A DNA stretch of 64,000 bases, from positions 496,001 to 560,000 of the forward strand of contig QEAR01000002.1 of assembly GCA_006535965.1 (NCBI GenBank), written 5' to 3'. A program made the position numbers and the translations under genes. Position 1 is the first letter of the stretch, and every line of letters begins with the position of its first letter. Source of the stretch: Spizellomyces sp. 'palustris'. Lineage: Eukaryota; Chytridiomycota; Chytridiomycetes; Spizellomycetales; Spizellomycetaceae. Of the stretch, positions 25,096 through 37,748 are shown piece by piece. The notes beneath the pieces are model-generated. The model worked only from the letters and a program-made list of their open reading frames with translations. It searched no databases and was not told where the DNA came from.

Positions 25096-27139
25096 TTATT
25101 TAGATGAGAGTGCAGCGACACCTGGAAGGTCCTTGCCTGTGGATCACATTGTTAACATCTCAAGTACCTGAAAATATTTCGAGAGCCAAGAGCACGCACC
25201 TTCCAACAGCTCCAAACTAGCACCCCCTCCAGTACTGACATGGGAGAAGTCGTCTTCCCGGCCGGCTTTAGCCACAGCAGTAGCCGTATCACCACCACCA
25301 ACGATCGTGGTTGCTCCTATGGCACATTCGTCATCTAACCAAGAACAAGAAATGGGCTGGTGGAGGATGGCAACTAACCATTCTTTGTCGCCTCTGCGCA
25401 CGCCTCCAGCAAGCTGTTGGTTCCCTCCGCGAACTTCTCAAACTCGAAAACTCCTGCGGGTCTACTCGGAGAATAGTTAGAGGGCGAACGAATGAGGGCA
25501 GTGCCCTTTCTGAACATCAAAAGACACCGCAACATACCCGTTCCAGAGGATAGTCTTTGCTTCCAACACGGCCTGGCGGGACTCCTCGTTGGTTTTCTTT
25601 CCAGAGTCAAGACCCAACCAGCCCTTGGGGATACCCTCTTCTTTCGTGGCGTAACCAACCTTTACAGACAACAAGCGGGGTAATGTTAGGGCCATTTTAC
25701 TCATGCCACTCATGCCAATTCAGTAGGCAGGTATAATTACGTTGGCATTGGCGTCAAACTTGTCAGCTACAGTCCCAATTGTTAGTATCTTGGCACGCGT
25801 TCTGCCTCCATCGCTAGTGTACTGTACCTGTCACAAAGTCTTTTGGGAGGTAGAGTTTGACGTTCTTCGCCTTTGCTTTATCGACTAGCTTTTGTACGAT
25901 TTTGGCGCCCTCTTCATCGAACAGGGAGTTTCCGATCTCCACATTCTCCAAAGTCTTCAGGAAGGTGAACGCCATACCGCCGCAGATAATGCAGGCATTG
26001 ACCTGTATAGAAATTAGGTTGAATGTCACGGACCATAGTAGCTGAGTATATTCGCTTTTACCTTGTCCAAAAGATTGTCGATAAGTTGGATTTTGTCTGT
26101 TACCTTGGCACTGGATGTGACAGTTATTATAATTTAGGTGCGTTGACAGTGCACCTAGTAATAGTTAAGGTATCATACCCTCCGAGGATTGCAAGGAACG
26201 GGTGTTCCGGGTTTTCTAAGGCCTTGCCAAAGAAGTCGAGCTCCTTTTTCATGAGGAAACCTGCGGCTTTGACTGGGAGGTTGACGCCGACCATAGAACT
26301 AAGCATGATATCAGAGTGTTGCAAACGTCAAAAGGACTTGACACCGGTGTGTCTACCTATGGGCGCGGTGGGCGGTTCCAAAGGCATCATTGATGTACAC
26401 ATCGCCAAGTTTGGAAAGCGATGCGCGGAATTTCTCAACATCCTCTTTCGAGGCCTTGATCTAAAAACAGTGAAGATGTGAACAACAACTTCGATAGAGA
26501 TCTAATACTCTGCTTTTAACATACCTTGTTGCCCTGCTCGTCCTTTGTGGAGCCCTCCTCCTCGATATGGAACCGCAAGTTCTCCAACAAAATGACCTCT
26601 CCTACGAGGATAACAAAATCCAATCAGTTTCCGCCATGACGTGCTCCAAGAGAGCGACTGTGGATGTTTATGCTCACGTACCATTAGATGCCTTAGCACA
26701 ATGTTCTTCGACCTTTGGGCCAACACAGTCGTCCAAGAAGGTCACGGGCCTGCCAAGAAGTTTGCCAACTTCCTCTGCAACCGGCTTGAGAGAGTACTTG
26801 GACACAACCTTTCCATCAGGACGACCGAGGTGGCTCATAAGCACGACGCTCTTGGCACCTATTCCGGACAGGTTATCTTACGGTGTATCTTGGCTGAAGA
26901 TGGTATCAATTTTTGCTCACCTTTTTCAAGAGCATATTTGATTGTTGGAAGAGCAGCTGTAATACGCTGGTTGTTCGAAATTTTGCCGTTCGCAAAAGGA
27001 ACGTTAAAGTCAACCCTGGATGGCTATGGTGTCAAATTTGGTGTTCTATTTGAAGTCTACTCCTCGGCTCCTACCGAATGAGGACGCGCTTGCCGGAAAG
27101 GTCCACGTCCTGAATACCAAGTTTGTTGCTCAAAGACAT
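25096..27139 (-). CDS. PGK1: Phosphoglycerate kinase
   Basis: Glycolytic enzyme converting 1,3-bisphosphoglycerate and ADP to 3-phosphoglycerate and ATP. The ATG at 27139 gives [20 protein letters not shown]. Later exons give [102 protein letters not shown] and [18 protein letters not shown], ending [10 protein letters not shown] at 25096. All catalytic landmarks are present. About ten introns, unusually many for a glycolytic gene. Convergent with the INO80-F-like gene across about 116 bp. Confidence 0.95.
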
Positions 27140-28295
27140 TGTGTAGGTAAATCTATGGGTAAAGAATCGCGTGCCGATGGAGTGTTGAAGGAAACTGGAA
27201 GGCAAAGATGACCTTTTTGTCGAATCGATTAGGCGCAGAGCTGAGTCATGTCTCGGGGATGATCGGACGCTTAGCACATTAGATAATCATGGCTACGATC
27301 GTTCTTTCAAGGCTTTTTGACGAGATGCATATTCCTTCAACCCGGGGTACATGGGATTCCTAAAGTAAAAATTCCTTGGATCGTGTTGCTCTCAATGTGT
27401 TGCATATTGTTGCTCTTGTAACAGAAAAATTCTCTAGAGCAGTCTCTGAATAGGAACCATATTGGGCTTGAGGATGATGGCAAAGCTTGTTACCTCATGC
27501 CATCTTTCTGTCGAGTTCACTTCTTCCTGAGTAAGCCATCTTGTGAGAATTGTTGGCGAACTAAACTGGTGGCGATATTGTGATTGTGCCCATCTTGCCA
27601 CGCCGATAAAATGGTGGGGAGAATGGCTGTGTAGGTCGAGCAGTCTGAGAGCCGCCCTGGACCATGTGCTAGAACCAAAGCCTCAATCCTTTGCAAAGTG
27701 AACCTTTCTGCTAAGGTGTTGTTGTGGCTTGGGGCAGGGACATTGGCTTACACTATGGCAATGCGTACAAATGTGTCGTGGCGAACTGGAGCGCGGGAGA
27801 AGGTTTAGATTACTTACTTGATACACGTATAGGTAGTGCGGGATTTTTCAGGCTTGCTGAGCCAAATGTCTCCGCAGTTATCCATAGGTACTCATCTTAC
27901 GGGTTGGTTTTTGTCTTTTAGGCTGTACTTCAGGGCTTTAAACTCTTCAGCTGTTCGCTGTTCTCCACAAGGCGCCAGGTTGGTGCACTGCCAAATGCCA
28001 CAAATTGGTAGCAGTGTCTGCATGTGTACTTAGCCTGCCTCTGCACCAGGGTCCCAACCTGAGAGTCAAGCCCGGCTGAGTTGGCGAGGCGGAACGCGAG
28101 ACTAAACCACCGAGAAGGCTCAGCTAATGGCTGCGTTTCCAGCCTCCAGTCATTCAACCTTCACCGTTATGCCTCCGAGCGCTCAGCATCCTGACATAAA
28201 TATCTCAACGCCCTCAATATCCCGTCCAACTCATCCCATTATCCATTCAGCGTCGAAACAAACTCTCTTCTTCACCAGTCTCTGAACTCGATACA
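27140..28295. other. 1.15-kb spacer between PGK and the secreted repeat peptide
   Basis: It holds two divergent promoters. A TATA-like CATAAATA lies at about 28195-28202, roughly 95 bp upstream of the peptide ATG. Short minus-strand coding-like text at 27930-28157 (with CRHCYQF) has no ATG and no family match. I find no repeat or mobile element. Confidence 0.45.
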
Positions 28296-28791
28296 ATGAA
28301 GTACATCATTCCAGCTTTTATCGCCTTGATTGCCACCGCTGCTGCTGCGCCCTATGAGGAACACGGTCGTTCCGGAATTCAAACAGAGGCCACCAGGCAC
28401 GAGAAGCCGGAATTTGAAGGGTAAGCTATACGTATAAAACATTACGCAAGCACTGCATATTCACATGAATTACTAGGGCATATGATCGAAACACTGACCG
28501 TTGGAGCGGACGATGGTCTGACGGAAGAGAGGGCGCATACGACGATGGTCGCTTCTCAGGTCGCCATGGCCATAAACATGGAATTCAAACAGAAGCAACC
28601 AGGCACGAGAAACCGGAATTCGAAGGGTAAGCAATCTGATGGCCAACATTTACGCGTTGCACTGCATATTCACATGAATTACTAGGGCATATGATCGAAA
28701 CACTGACCGTTGGAGCGGACGATGGTCTGACGGAAGAGAGGGCGCATACGATGATGGTCGCTTTTCAGGTCGCCATGGCCATAAACACTGA
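28296..28791 (+). CDS. Secreted internally repeated small protein (two 50-residue units)
   Basis: Three exons (28296-28420, 28477-28626, 28686-28791) encode 126 residues. A clear signal peptide (MKYIIPAFIALIATAAAA) is followed by a short lead, then two nearly identical 50-residue repeats. Each repeat runs GIQTEATRHEKPEFEGAYDR, then NTDRWSGRWSDGR, then EGAYDDGRFSGRHGHKH. Within a unit EGAYD...SGR occurs twice, so repeats are nested. There are no cysteines; the repeats are rich in Arg, Gly, Asp, Trp and end in a histidine-rich HGHKH. Each unit is encoded across an intron, and both introns end with an identical 25-nt tail. No family recognised. It may be a cell-wall or extracellular peptide, a precursor, or a metal-binding protein; function is open. 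Confidence 0.8.
28374..28788 (+). repeat. 206-bp tandem duplication containing an intron
   Basis: The unit starts GGAATTCAAACAGAgGCmACC at 28374 and again at 28580, and spans the end of one exon, an intron and the start of the next. The exonic parts differ by only a few, mostly synonymous, bases. The introns (56 and 59 nt) differ in their 5' halves but share the last 25 nt. The second copy ends at the stop region, where similarity to the next unit start fades (CACTGAATCCAG). Confidence 0.9.
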
Positions 28792-29966
28792 ATCCAGCCC
28801 AACGATATCAAAGCTCAGTTTGAGAGGTACGTAATTATCCCCTGTTTGCAGTCTTGTTCTTCAGATGGTTGACACTTATTTGGATCTCGCATAAGACTTC
28901 CGACGTTGGCACACTGATTCAATCGAGAAATGGTTGGGCGCATGAGAGGAAGGTCCATAGCCACTACCTTAGAGCAATTGCTGTAAATAATCATTTCCAT
29001 ATGTCTTTCATGAATTCTGATATCATTGCAAATTTGAACTTGCTGTGCATAAAATCGTTGGGTGACAGCCCCAGCGTAACATTTCTGATGCTTACAGCAC
29101 AGGCGCTGTGGGATTATGACATAAGGATATAGCAACCACTCTATCAGATATCCCGAAAATCGGGTGCATCTGCTGCTTAACTGACGAGAGATTACCGCGC
29201 CTTTGGTTCCTACTGACAAGATCCGAGTTCTCCCGATTGCACAATGGGTTAGGGTGTCGTCGGTGTGTTAATGGGAGGCGTACTAGGCCAGGTGCTTCTT
29301 TTAATTGTTTGGCTAACTTGCATTTATTCTTGGGGAACTCGGTGCGCATAACAGGCTGGATACAGACACAGATTGGTTACGTAAGCTACATTTAATAAAA
29401 GGTCCGACGCACGGAGGGGGACCACCCCCTACAACCAGGGAACACAATGCGGGGGCGCTCAGGAACAAAGAACTGGAATGTTCACAGTTGGTTATGGGCG
29501 GATGGCCGATCGGCTGTTTACTCAAGAGACTATTTTCGTCTGGTATACCTATTGGAAAATCCATTTACTTGTGCAATTCAATTGCATTGTTTGTATTTTC
29601 CTTTCTGCTTCCCATACGAGAACAATATGAGAACATGTACGTTCAATTACCGGCGGTAAAGTTTGCACAAATATAACAAAAGGTACAATGAAGCCCGGTA
29701 TACTGAGCCCCAAGATTCCAACATGTGACCGCAGATCGTGATGACGGGGCCTTTTCTTGCAATATTTATCCTACCTGCTAAAGTGATTTTACAATGAGGA
29801 TCTAATGTAATATAGACACTATTGTGTTGCCCGAGGGTTATATTTCTAGGTCATGTCGTGTGTCAAACGCTTTCAAAGAGGGGAATAAAAGGACGCTTAA
29901 AAGCTTGCCGTGTCCAATCACAGTACCTGTATCTAAAGCATCACTACAAAGTCGTGAAGCAGCAAA
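28792..29966. other. 1.2-kb AT-rich spacer
   Basis: Lies between the secreted peptide and the seven-span protein, both plus strand. A TATA-like AATAAAAGG at about 29883-29891 sits some 80 bp upstream of the next ATG. Short ORFs on both strands show no recognisable domain. No gene supported. Confidence 0.45.
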
Positions 29967-30897
29967 ATGGATGTCGGACCTCTAGTCGCCGCGTAAGTTT
30001 ATCTAGCCACCTTTTTGTAGTGGTGTTTTCCCCAATAACCAGGCGATTGCTTTCCACAGCGACTATACTGGCATCATTATCACTTTAATCATTTTGGGAA
30101 CATGCTGGGAAAATATTCAGGTTATCAAAGATGTTCAGCTCAAGATCGCAATTCTGGCCTTTTTCCTCTGCTGGATCATCTCCCTTTCCGTAAATTGTTT
30201 CACATGGCGCGCTCTTGAGAGCAACGAAATCGACGCTTTCCTGCGACTAAATATCGTCAATTCAACGTTCTGGAACATTGCGATATTGGCCCAATCGTTC
30301 TATTCCGTGCGTCGAACGTGCATGATCTATCACCTGTCCCCCAAGCTCCAAAATGCCATTCCGGTTTCACTGAATATCATTCAAGCAGTCATCCAATTTA
30401 CTGCCATGGCGCTCTGGAACATTGATTTTAAACAGTACCAAGGCCAGTACGCGTCCCCCGCAACCGGCAAAGCAGCAATATCGACGGTCTCCTATATCAT
30501 TCCGGCAGAAATCATCTACTTCAGTCTTCTGCAGATCAAGATTGCTCAATGCGCCACCGCCTTCGATCGCGACAGAAACTGGGGAAAGCTCGTAGCGCTC
30601 TGGTCGGAAGCAATTGTCCGTGTTGCACTCTACGTCGTCATCGTAGCGTTGAGTTACTTAACGGCGTCAAATTTTATTCCTCAAATCACGTACTGGTCTT
30701 TCGTAATGGTTTTGCCTGCGATGATACCCGTGATATTCTTGACAGACATCAACCGCTTCCAGAAGGCTTTGAAGAATAGAACCAACAATGGCCCCAGCAG
30801 TCTGGAATCCCAACGAAAGCCTTCCTCGGTCGGAAGGGAAGCTGACGCAGTGCATATCAAAGCTACGACCACTGCGTCTGGGACCCAAAATCAGTAG
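29967..30897 (+). CDS. Orphan seven-span membrane protein
   Basis: Exon 1 (MDVGPLVAA) joins after a roughly 65-nt intron to a large exon, giving about 276 residues. Seven hydrophobic segments can be read: GIIITLIILGTCW, LKIAILAFFLCWIISLSV, FWNIAILAQSFYSV, SLNIIQAVIQFTAMALW, VSYIIPAEIIYFSLLQIKI, VRVALYVVIVALSYLTA and YWSFVMVLPAMIPVIFL. The N-terminus is short; the C-terminal tail is basic and Ser/Thr-rich. This topology resembles receptor-like or channel-like membrane proteins, but I see no motif of rhodopsin, Git3/Gpr1, cAMP-receptor or PQ-loop families. Function is not known. Reading frame and splice sites are clean, so the gene itself is well supported. Confidence 0.7.
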
Positions 30898-31198
30898 AAG
30901 GCTGCCGGTCGGCAAGATAAAGATTGTAGGCAGACATCTGCAGATGGTGCACATTCTACGTAGATAGGTGCCAAACAGATATAGTTTCTGCTATATCGTG
31001 GATCATATTTTGTAGACGCGCGGTGTTCAGATCTATAAAAGTGTGGATTTGATCGTGAGGTCAAGATGCTGGATACCATTTTTTCCCTAGTTAACCATCT
31101 CAGTTGGGATTGGAAATATACAAGTGACATCGTACCGAATTTCTTTATGACCTAAAGCACAGTCTCTACGTCCCTGCGCACAATGGGACGCAAGCAAT

Positions 31199-34181
31199 CT
31201 AATAGTAAAATGCGCATAGTTGTCCATCAACATCATTGCATTCCTCCACCGCTAACCGCCAGATTCGCCTTCCTTCTCCACTTCCATCTGACTTATACGC
31301 CCAATCTAAGACTTCATTGCTTGTAACAGGTTTTACATCGTCAGAGGCGGTTGCAACCGTGGCATGTGCTATAGCATTGCAACTACGAACTTCTGCGGGC
31401 ATTCCGTCCACTACGATGGCCATCACACGGTCATCCCAGACCACTTCTTTAAAACCAATGCGCACTGGTATTCCAGGTCCTGTTCGTGCTGATGCCTGAG
31501 AGGCAGAAGGGTGAGCATCCATGTATTCTGCTATTCTCTGGGCATATATTTTTGACAATTCTGCGGCCTTTGGATCCCCGCGTCGCGTCATACAAAGCGT
31601 CACATGCCATCCTTTTAGCTTCTGTGCTTCTACACGTCTGGCCGACACGAGAGACTCCCACATATTTCGCACTTCAGGTGCTTGTTTCAAAAACAGTTTG
31701 GTCAAGAGCCCAGCAAGATCAAAGGATGCGTCCAATTTAATGCCGTAGTATAGCGGCTTCCTCCTGGCGCTCGAATCTTTGACAACCTTGCAGACGGTCT
31801 CTTGATAGGCCAACGATGCCTCATATGCTTGAGTGTAGGCAGCCGTACTTGGTCCCGAGAGACCCAGCACGGGCAATATCTTGGAGAGATGTGCTCGGGG
31901 GCTATCAATGAAGCTCAATGGAACGACAATATCGATGAGGGAATCTGCTTCAATTGTTTTGTCAACTGGATCGCGCCTCATCGTGAAGTTCCGGATCACT
32001 TTCCGATAGTCCGCGGCACGTTTTGGTGTTAATGATTGATGATTCTCACCTCTAAGATTAGAATCATTCAAGGCTTTGCAATTGTGTACACCACGAACGT
32101 CCACGCGAGATGAAGATTTGGTTGCCCTTACCGCTCAACTACTCGCTTTGCGGCCAGCTCTACTACTGGCTCAATTCCTTTTTCTTCAACAAACTTGTCA
32201 ATTTGCCAATCCAGTGCCACAATTCTACCTCCAGGATATCGTTGCTTAAAGGCTTTTGTAATAGCTAACCGATGCTGCAACAAATGATTGTTTTTGTCGG
32301 CATAAACGACGTCGTTTCTCTCATAATCGTCCAGCACCGCCCGTTCAAATACATTGGCTGCCTTCTTCGCCACAATATTATCACTCTGAATGTGTCCGAT
32401 GCGGGGAAACAGATGAGTCAAAAGACGACCCAAAAACGTCTTCCCCGCGCCTATGGTAGCGATAGGCAGAACAAGGGTTTTGCCAGTGCCGAAGAGGCTT
32501 CCCAGCTTGCGGCCGTCCGACTGATTCGCTGCACTCTGCGATTCTTCAGCTCGGCCTTTCAAAGTCGCGCCGCTGCTGCGGCGAGCTTCTTCTGCCTCCA
32601 TTTCTTCCTCTGTCTTGAGAGTGGCCTCTCCTCGTGCATACTCCTCAGTAGTGCGTCGTGCTTCAGCTACAATGTGCTCGCCAATGTTTGGAAGACGGGA
32701 CTCTCGTAAGAAGATATTTCGCGCTCTAATGATTCCCTTCTGTTTTCCGTAATCTTGAAACAAAATCGGATCACTTTTGAGCTTTGCACGGACCCACTCC
32801 ACATATTGGCGGGTTAGTTCAAAACGCGGATTGAATTTCATTGGCTTCCCGGAAATGATGCGGTTGGTCACTTCGCGCCATTCCCGAAACATGAGATAGG
32901 GTTCATCGTACTTGATTTTGAAGAAGTGCATTCCGGTCGGCGGCGTTTTCCGATGACATCGAACAACAAATCCCTCGATTGCCCGTCCATTGTATGAACC
33001 TGTTGCACGGCACGAGTCACTGAAGTCCCGTACCTCTATGCATCATAAATCTTTAGAAAGTCCATCCGTCTTTATCAGCGTGACAAGTATCACCTTGAAG
33101 TGTACTCATCGTTAGAGCATCGACTATCTTGAAGCCAAATTCACTTGCTATCGGCCGTAGTTTTGAACTCTCCCACGTTCGAAATTCCGGGGTGTTCTCA
33201 TTGACACCGTGCAAGTAAAGCCCACGTCGATCTGGAGGATATTCTAGAATATGTTCCTCAAAGTCATCATCGGCTAGCTATATGGCCTCATACATAAGCA
33301 CAACGTCGGTCGGATGGATAGAAATATTGATCCCAGCATTAATACCTCAAATACAGCTGTAACATCATGCGTCGCAAGGAATTTGACGAAATCCGGTCGT
33401 GTTCGCCCAGCAGACTTGAGATGTTTCTCCACCCATTCTTCGCCCTTCTGTGAATGGCTTGGTTTAGTGCTGCCATCAGAGACTGTCTCTCGAACTTGGC
33501 CTGCTCCCAATGCATGCTTTGACGTTACAACCAAATCGTCATCCAGAGCAGCCGCAAAGATGATGCAGCCATTTTCCTTCAATGTGACCTCATAAGGTCC
33601 CTCAGTATGGGCTGAGAGCGCCTCCCACGACGAACTAGCAACTTCTCCAACTGTGACACGAGCGACATCAAGGTTAATGACAGTGGTGGTTTAATGCAAA
33701 AGCGCTGCTATTAACCGTTGAAGAACTTGTCATATCCTCGAATCACGATTTTCCAATCTCCGCTTCCATCCTCACCCACTTCTGTGACGAAGAGTCCTCT
33801 CGCCAAGGTCGGGAATACAGGAGGGTCTTTGCGATAAAGGCTCTCAAGACAGTTGTATGAATAAATATTCCTGGATTTGGTGCCCTTGACGTTCGATGCA
33901 TCCTTGGTCATGCCTCTGCTCTCCCGAGGAGTAAACGTGTAGCGGGTTCTACGAACGAAAGGTCTCTTTTTGCCAGCTGGCGCAACCAGTAGTGCATTGT
34001 ACTCTTGAACAAGATGCGTAGCAGGGGTCAAGGTCTCCTCAAGGCTCGTAATTTCGAGCTTGCTGTTCACGATATCCAATTCTGAAGTGTCGTACTGATC
34101 GGCCTGTCGATCACCTGTATCTTCAATGACTAACGGACGGGTAACATCTTGTCCAAGCTTGTGCTTGTTCTTTTTGCCCAT
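31199..34181 (-). CDS. TRL1: Fungal tRNA ligase TRL1 (ligase, kinase, cyclic phosphodiesterase)
   Basis: Joins tRNA halves after intron removal and, in yeasts, HAC1 mRNA in the unfolded protein response. From MGKKNKHKLGQD (34181) the N-terminal adenylyltransferase carries RPFVRRTRYTFTPRESRG and RGYDKFFN with the nucleotidyl lysine. The polynucleotide kinase part has the P-loop TIGAGKTFLGRLL and SDNIVAKKAANVF. The C-terminal phosphodiesterase shows the two HxT motifs, WHVTLCM and AHATVAT, before the stop at 31199. All three domains in this order define the fungal enzyme. An in-frame ATG at 34280 could lengthen the N-terminus; I prefer 34181, which begins the basic family-like start. Divergent from the septin gene. 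Confidence 0.9.
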
Positions 34182-34537
34182 GGCAACAGCCAAGACTATT
34201 GGACGGAACCTGAATCCTGGCTGATACGATAAGTTAAGTCGGATGGAGAAAAGAAGGGCGGCGGACAATGTCCCAAACATGTACCTTCAACGAAGTTTTA
34301 CGATCTTTGAGGAACTTGGCCTCTGGTGAGTCATGAAGGCACAGCTTTGTCATCAATACAACTGTGCCACTACCGTGAAGCCCCCGAATTGGATCGAACC
34401 TGGTCGGGCACCAACTCGCCGCTTGTGGCCTTGTCGCATCGTCAACAACGGCCGTCACCCACACACGCGAGGCAAGGCGTGCGCATCACACAAATCATCG
34501 AAGCACTTTTGAGACGGCGACTGGACCGACTTGCAAC
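34182..34537. promoter_or_regulatory. Divergent promoter region, TRL1 and septin
   Basis: 356 bp between two facing start codons. Overlapping short ORFs on both strands are not supported. I see no clear TATA box. Confidence 0.4.
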
Positions 34538-36450
34538 ATGCCGTTGGTGAGTGTGGCCAAAAATTCGTTTACCAATGATCCACGGCTGGTCGCTGTGATT
34601 GTACGTAGGGGTTAACAGTGACATTCTCCGACAGGAATACGCACTTCAGTTCCGTGGGCGGTTTCCCGACCCAGGCCCGTGGAAGCTACCTCGTTCGTTC
34701 ACTGCAAGACTCTCTGAGCCTCTTGGGATAAGTGATTTGCCAGTCCAGCGCGTTCGCAGGTCGAAACGTCGCCCTTATATGTTCAACATTATGGTTGTTG
34801 GTGCGTTTCGCGAGAAATTTGTATCTGCAGCCGCCAGCACTATTTTGCCCCTCATCTAACTCTTACATGTGAAGGTGAATCTGGATTGGGCAAAACAACA
34901 TTCATGAACACGCTTTTCAACGCACCCTTGACGGAGCAGAGAACTCCAAAGAACCTCTCTGCCTCGAAAACTGTGGCTATTGATCCTACTACTTATGGTA
35001 AGAACCCATACACGGGTCATCAGTGGGATTTACCAATGGTATTGTTATAAACTTGCGCGAATTTCTCAGAGCTTACGGAAGACGGAGTCACATTGATGCT
35101 AACTGTCATTGACACACCTGGGTTCGGCGATCAGCTGAACCGGGAAACGAGGTAAGACTATGTCATGGAGCCTCTATGCAACATACCAGTTTGTGGACCC
35201 GCATCCTTACCGTGTAATATGTAGCTTTGAGCCCATTGTGGACTATATCGATGCTCAGTACGACCTTTATCTCCAAGCCGAAAGTAGCCAGGAAATGCGG
35301 CGAAACATTCGGGATACTCGTGTCCACGCCCTGCTTTATTTCATTACGCCTGCGGGAGATAATGGGTACGTGACAGATATTTGATAACTGCCGCAGATGC
35401 TTTTGCTGAATGAGGCGTTTAGCTTGAAAGAGTTGGATGTTGAATTTCTCCAGCGGCTGTGCACTAAGGTCAATGTCATTCCTGTCATTGCGAAGGCAGA
35501 CACATTGACGCCTGAGGAAACTTCGGCGTTCAAAAAAGCGGTCAGTAATCGATGGCAATGCATTGGCAGTTGATCCTGTCCACTCAACTGGCACGGTAAT
35601 TAGATATTAAGAGACTTTGAAAGACATGATATTCGTGTGTATCCCACAGCACATGCGGAGGATCGGGAAACCCTCGTCGACCTCGAAAGATACATGCCCT
35701 TTGCAGTCATTGGTAGTGACGATTTCATAGATGTTGGAGGCAAGAAAGTGCGTGGTCGGTCATACCGTTGGGGTTCCGTGGAGGGTATGTGTCATCGGTC
35801 GTACTGTGACTGTATTTTTATGAACCCGAAATAATCTTTCCTCGTATATAGTTGAGAATGACAAACATTGCGATTTTGTACACCTCCGGGAACTGCTGAT
35901 CAGGTAACATCTTTCCATATGTAAATGCTACTTCACTTGCTTACAAATGATTCGGTTTAGGTCTAATCTTCAAGATCTCATTGAAACAACCCAAACCGTT
36001 CATTACTCCCAATACCGTTCCCAACAAATCCGTGAACAGGGTCGTCCTGAGTCATTCCTTGCATGTGATGAATTTTACGAATCAAGAATCGAGAATGCTA
36101 AGCGTAGTCTTGCGGATGATATGCAGCGCAAAGAGGATGAGATGCGACAGATGTTTGTTGCGAAAGTGCGGGAGAAGGAGGCCAGTTTGCGGTACGTTAG
36201 AAGTGCTACACATGAATTTCTGACAACTTGAATTGATGCTGATGGTGTGACATTAGGGAACGGGAAGAAGCACTAGCGCTTAAGCGTCAGCAGATGATGG
36301 AGGAACTTGAAAAGATTCGCCGAAGCATTGAATCGGAGGAGAGTTCATATAACGATATGCTGAAGTATGTATACCATTCCCTCAACGAGAACGAATGTTG
36401 AATCTGACACGCATCCTTTTTTTAGGGCGAAGGGGACGCAAAAAAAGTAG
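34538..36450 (+). CDS. Septin GTPase
   Basis: Filament-forming GTPase of the cytokinetic and polarity scaffold. The first exon is just ATG CCG TTG (34538-34546); the second gives [12 protein letters not shown] and [19 protein letters not shown], which includes the polybasic membrane-binding patch. G1 is [16 protein letters not shown]3 [13 protein letters not shown]4 [10 protein letters not shown], and the septin unique element includes [22 protein letters not shown]-terminal coiled coil ([20 protein letters not shown]) ends at the TAG at 36448-36450, after AKGTQKK. About ten introns. Which septin class it belongs to (Cdc3, 10, 11 or 12) cannot be settled by eye. Confidence 0.93.
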
Positions 36451-36708
36451 ACGCCTATGCATGACAGTTTTTAGATGTTTTAAAAGCACCTCTTTACGAT
36501 ACATTAAGAGAAATAAAAATGACACATTTAAATCGCACTTGGTTCGGAGTTCCCAATCTTCTGGGCAAATATCGTCGCAAATTGTGATGTAAGCAACCAA
36601 GTTGCGGATCTCTGGAGAGTCACGTGACACCCAACCGAACTCATCCCGGAGGCAGTTCCGGAGGTCGCTATCCAATCATACAGATGTTGATCACTTGGGA
36701 ATAGAAGG

Positions 36709-37748
36709 ATGCTGCTTCTCACAGGACCCACATGGCCCAGTTTGGACTTTGTTAAGCCTCGGGATGATACTGCCATCTGGACAACAGGCCGGTTTACAAT
36801 ACAGGGACATCCTCTCTTCACTCAGGCAGAGGAGAATCAGGTTCCTAATGAAGCGGACAGGCTTGGGCACGAGGCCAAAACAGCGTTGACAGTATGGGAT
36901 TGTGTGCGTACTTGTTGAAATGATGTATTTCAGAAATACAAATAGAAAATGCAATGCTGACAAGATGGTTACTTGGTGGATCTCAAAGAGCGTAATTCTC
37001 GCCAAAATGCTGGAATATCAGAACACTCTTGGCGATACTGCCAAATCAGAGTTTGATGTGCGCGGAAAACGAGTGATTGAGCTGGTTGGTTGATGTCAGA
37101 CGTGATCCTGACCCTCGTTAAGCTGCGATTTGCAAATACAGGGTGCAGGAAGAGCGTTGGTTGGGATGGCAGCCGCGGTACTAGGAGCGAACGTCGTCGT
37201 GACGGATGTGGATGACGTTCTGCCTGCTCTGAGAAAAGTGATTGCGTTGAACGAACATATCATTGCATCAGATAAAGCAGAGAGCGAATTTAGTGGAAAT
37301 GGGCGGATAGAGGATGTTTGCAGCTTAGATTGGACCCAAAGGTTTCTTACACGTTGTACAACGCTGCGTTCAAACTCGTAACTGACAAGTTTTGTGTGCA
37401 AGATCGAACGTCGTCTCAATGCTGCAGCCCCCTTTTGATCTGATCCTCGCCGCTGATGTCGTTTGGTTGCATGATTTGATCGAACCTCTAGTAGCAACCA
37501 TTGCAGGTATGCAAACTCGATTTGAAGATTTGCGATCCGACACTAACGCAATGACAGAACTCTCCTCTCCAAACACAACGACCCTTCTTGCCTACCAATC
37601 ACGAGCCCTTAGGGCGGGTCGACAACTCTTTTCAGCTATGGAGAACCATGGCCTTAGCTGGGACGTTCTTGGGGACGAGCACTTAGATCCATTCTATCGG
37701 AAGGATAATATTGTGATATATCGCATTCAAAAGAGGAGGCATGGATAA
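36709..37748 (+). CDS. METTL21/FAM86-type protein-lysine methyltransferase
   Basis: Class I SAM-dependent methyltransferase of the family that modifies lysines of chaperones and elongation factors. From MLLLTGPTWPSLDFVKPRDD, exons give LTVWDCSVILAKMLEY (family WDxxxxLxxyL block), motif I VIELGAGRALVGMAAAVLG, VTDVDDVLPALRK and the acidic post-motif FDLILAADVVW. The C-terminal half ends RIQKRRHG. Five or so introns; that at 37507-37557 is 51 nt and stop-free, so its retention would add 17 residues in frame. Target protein is unknown. Confidence 0.8.
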
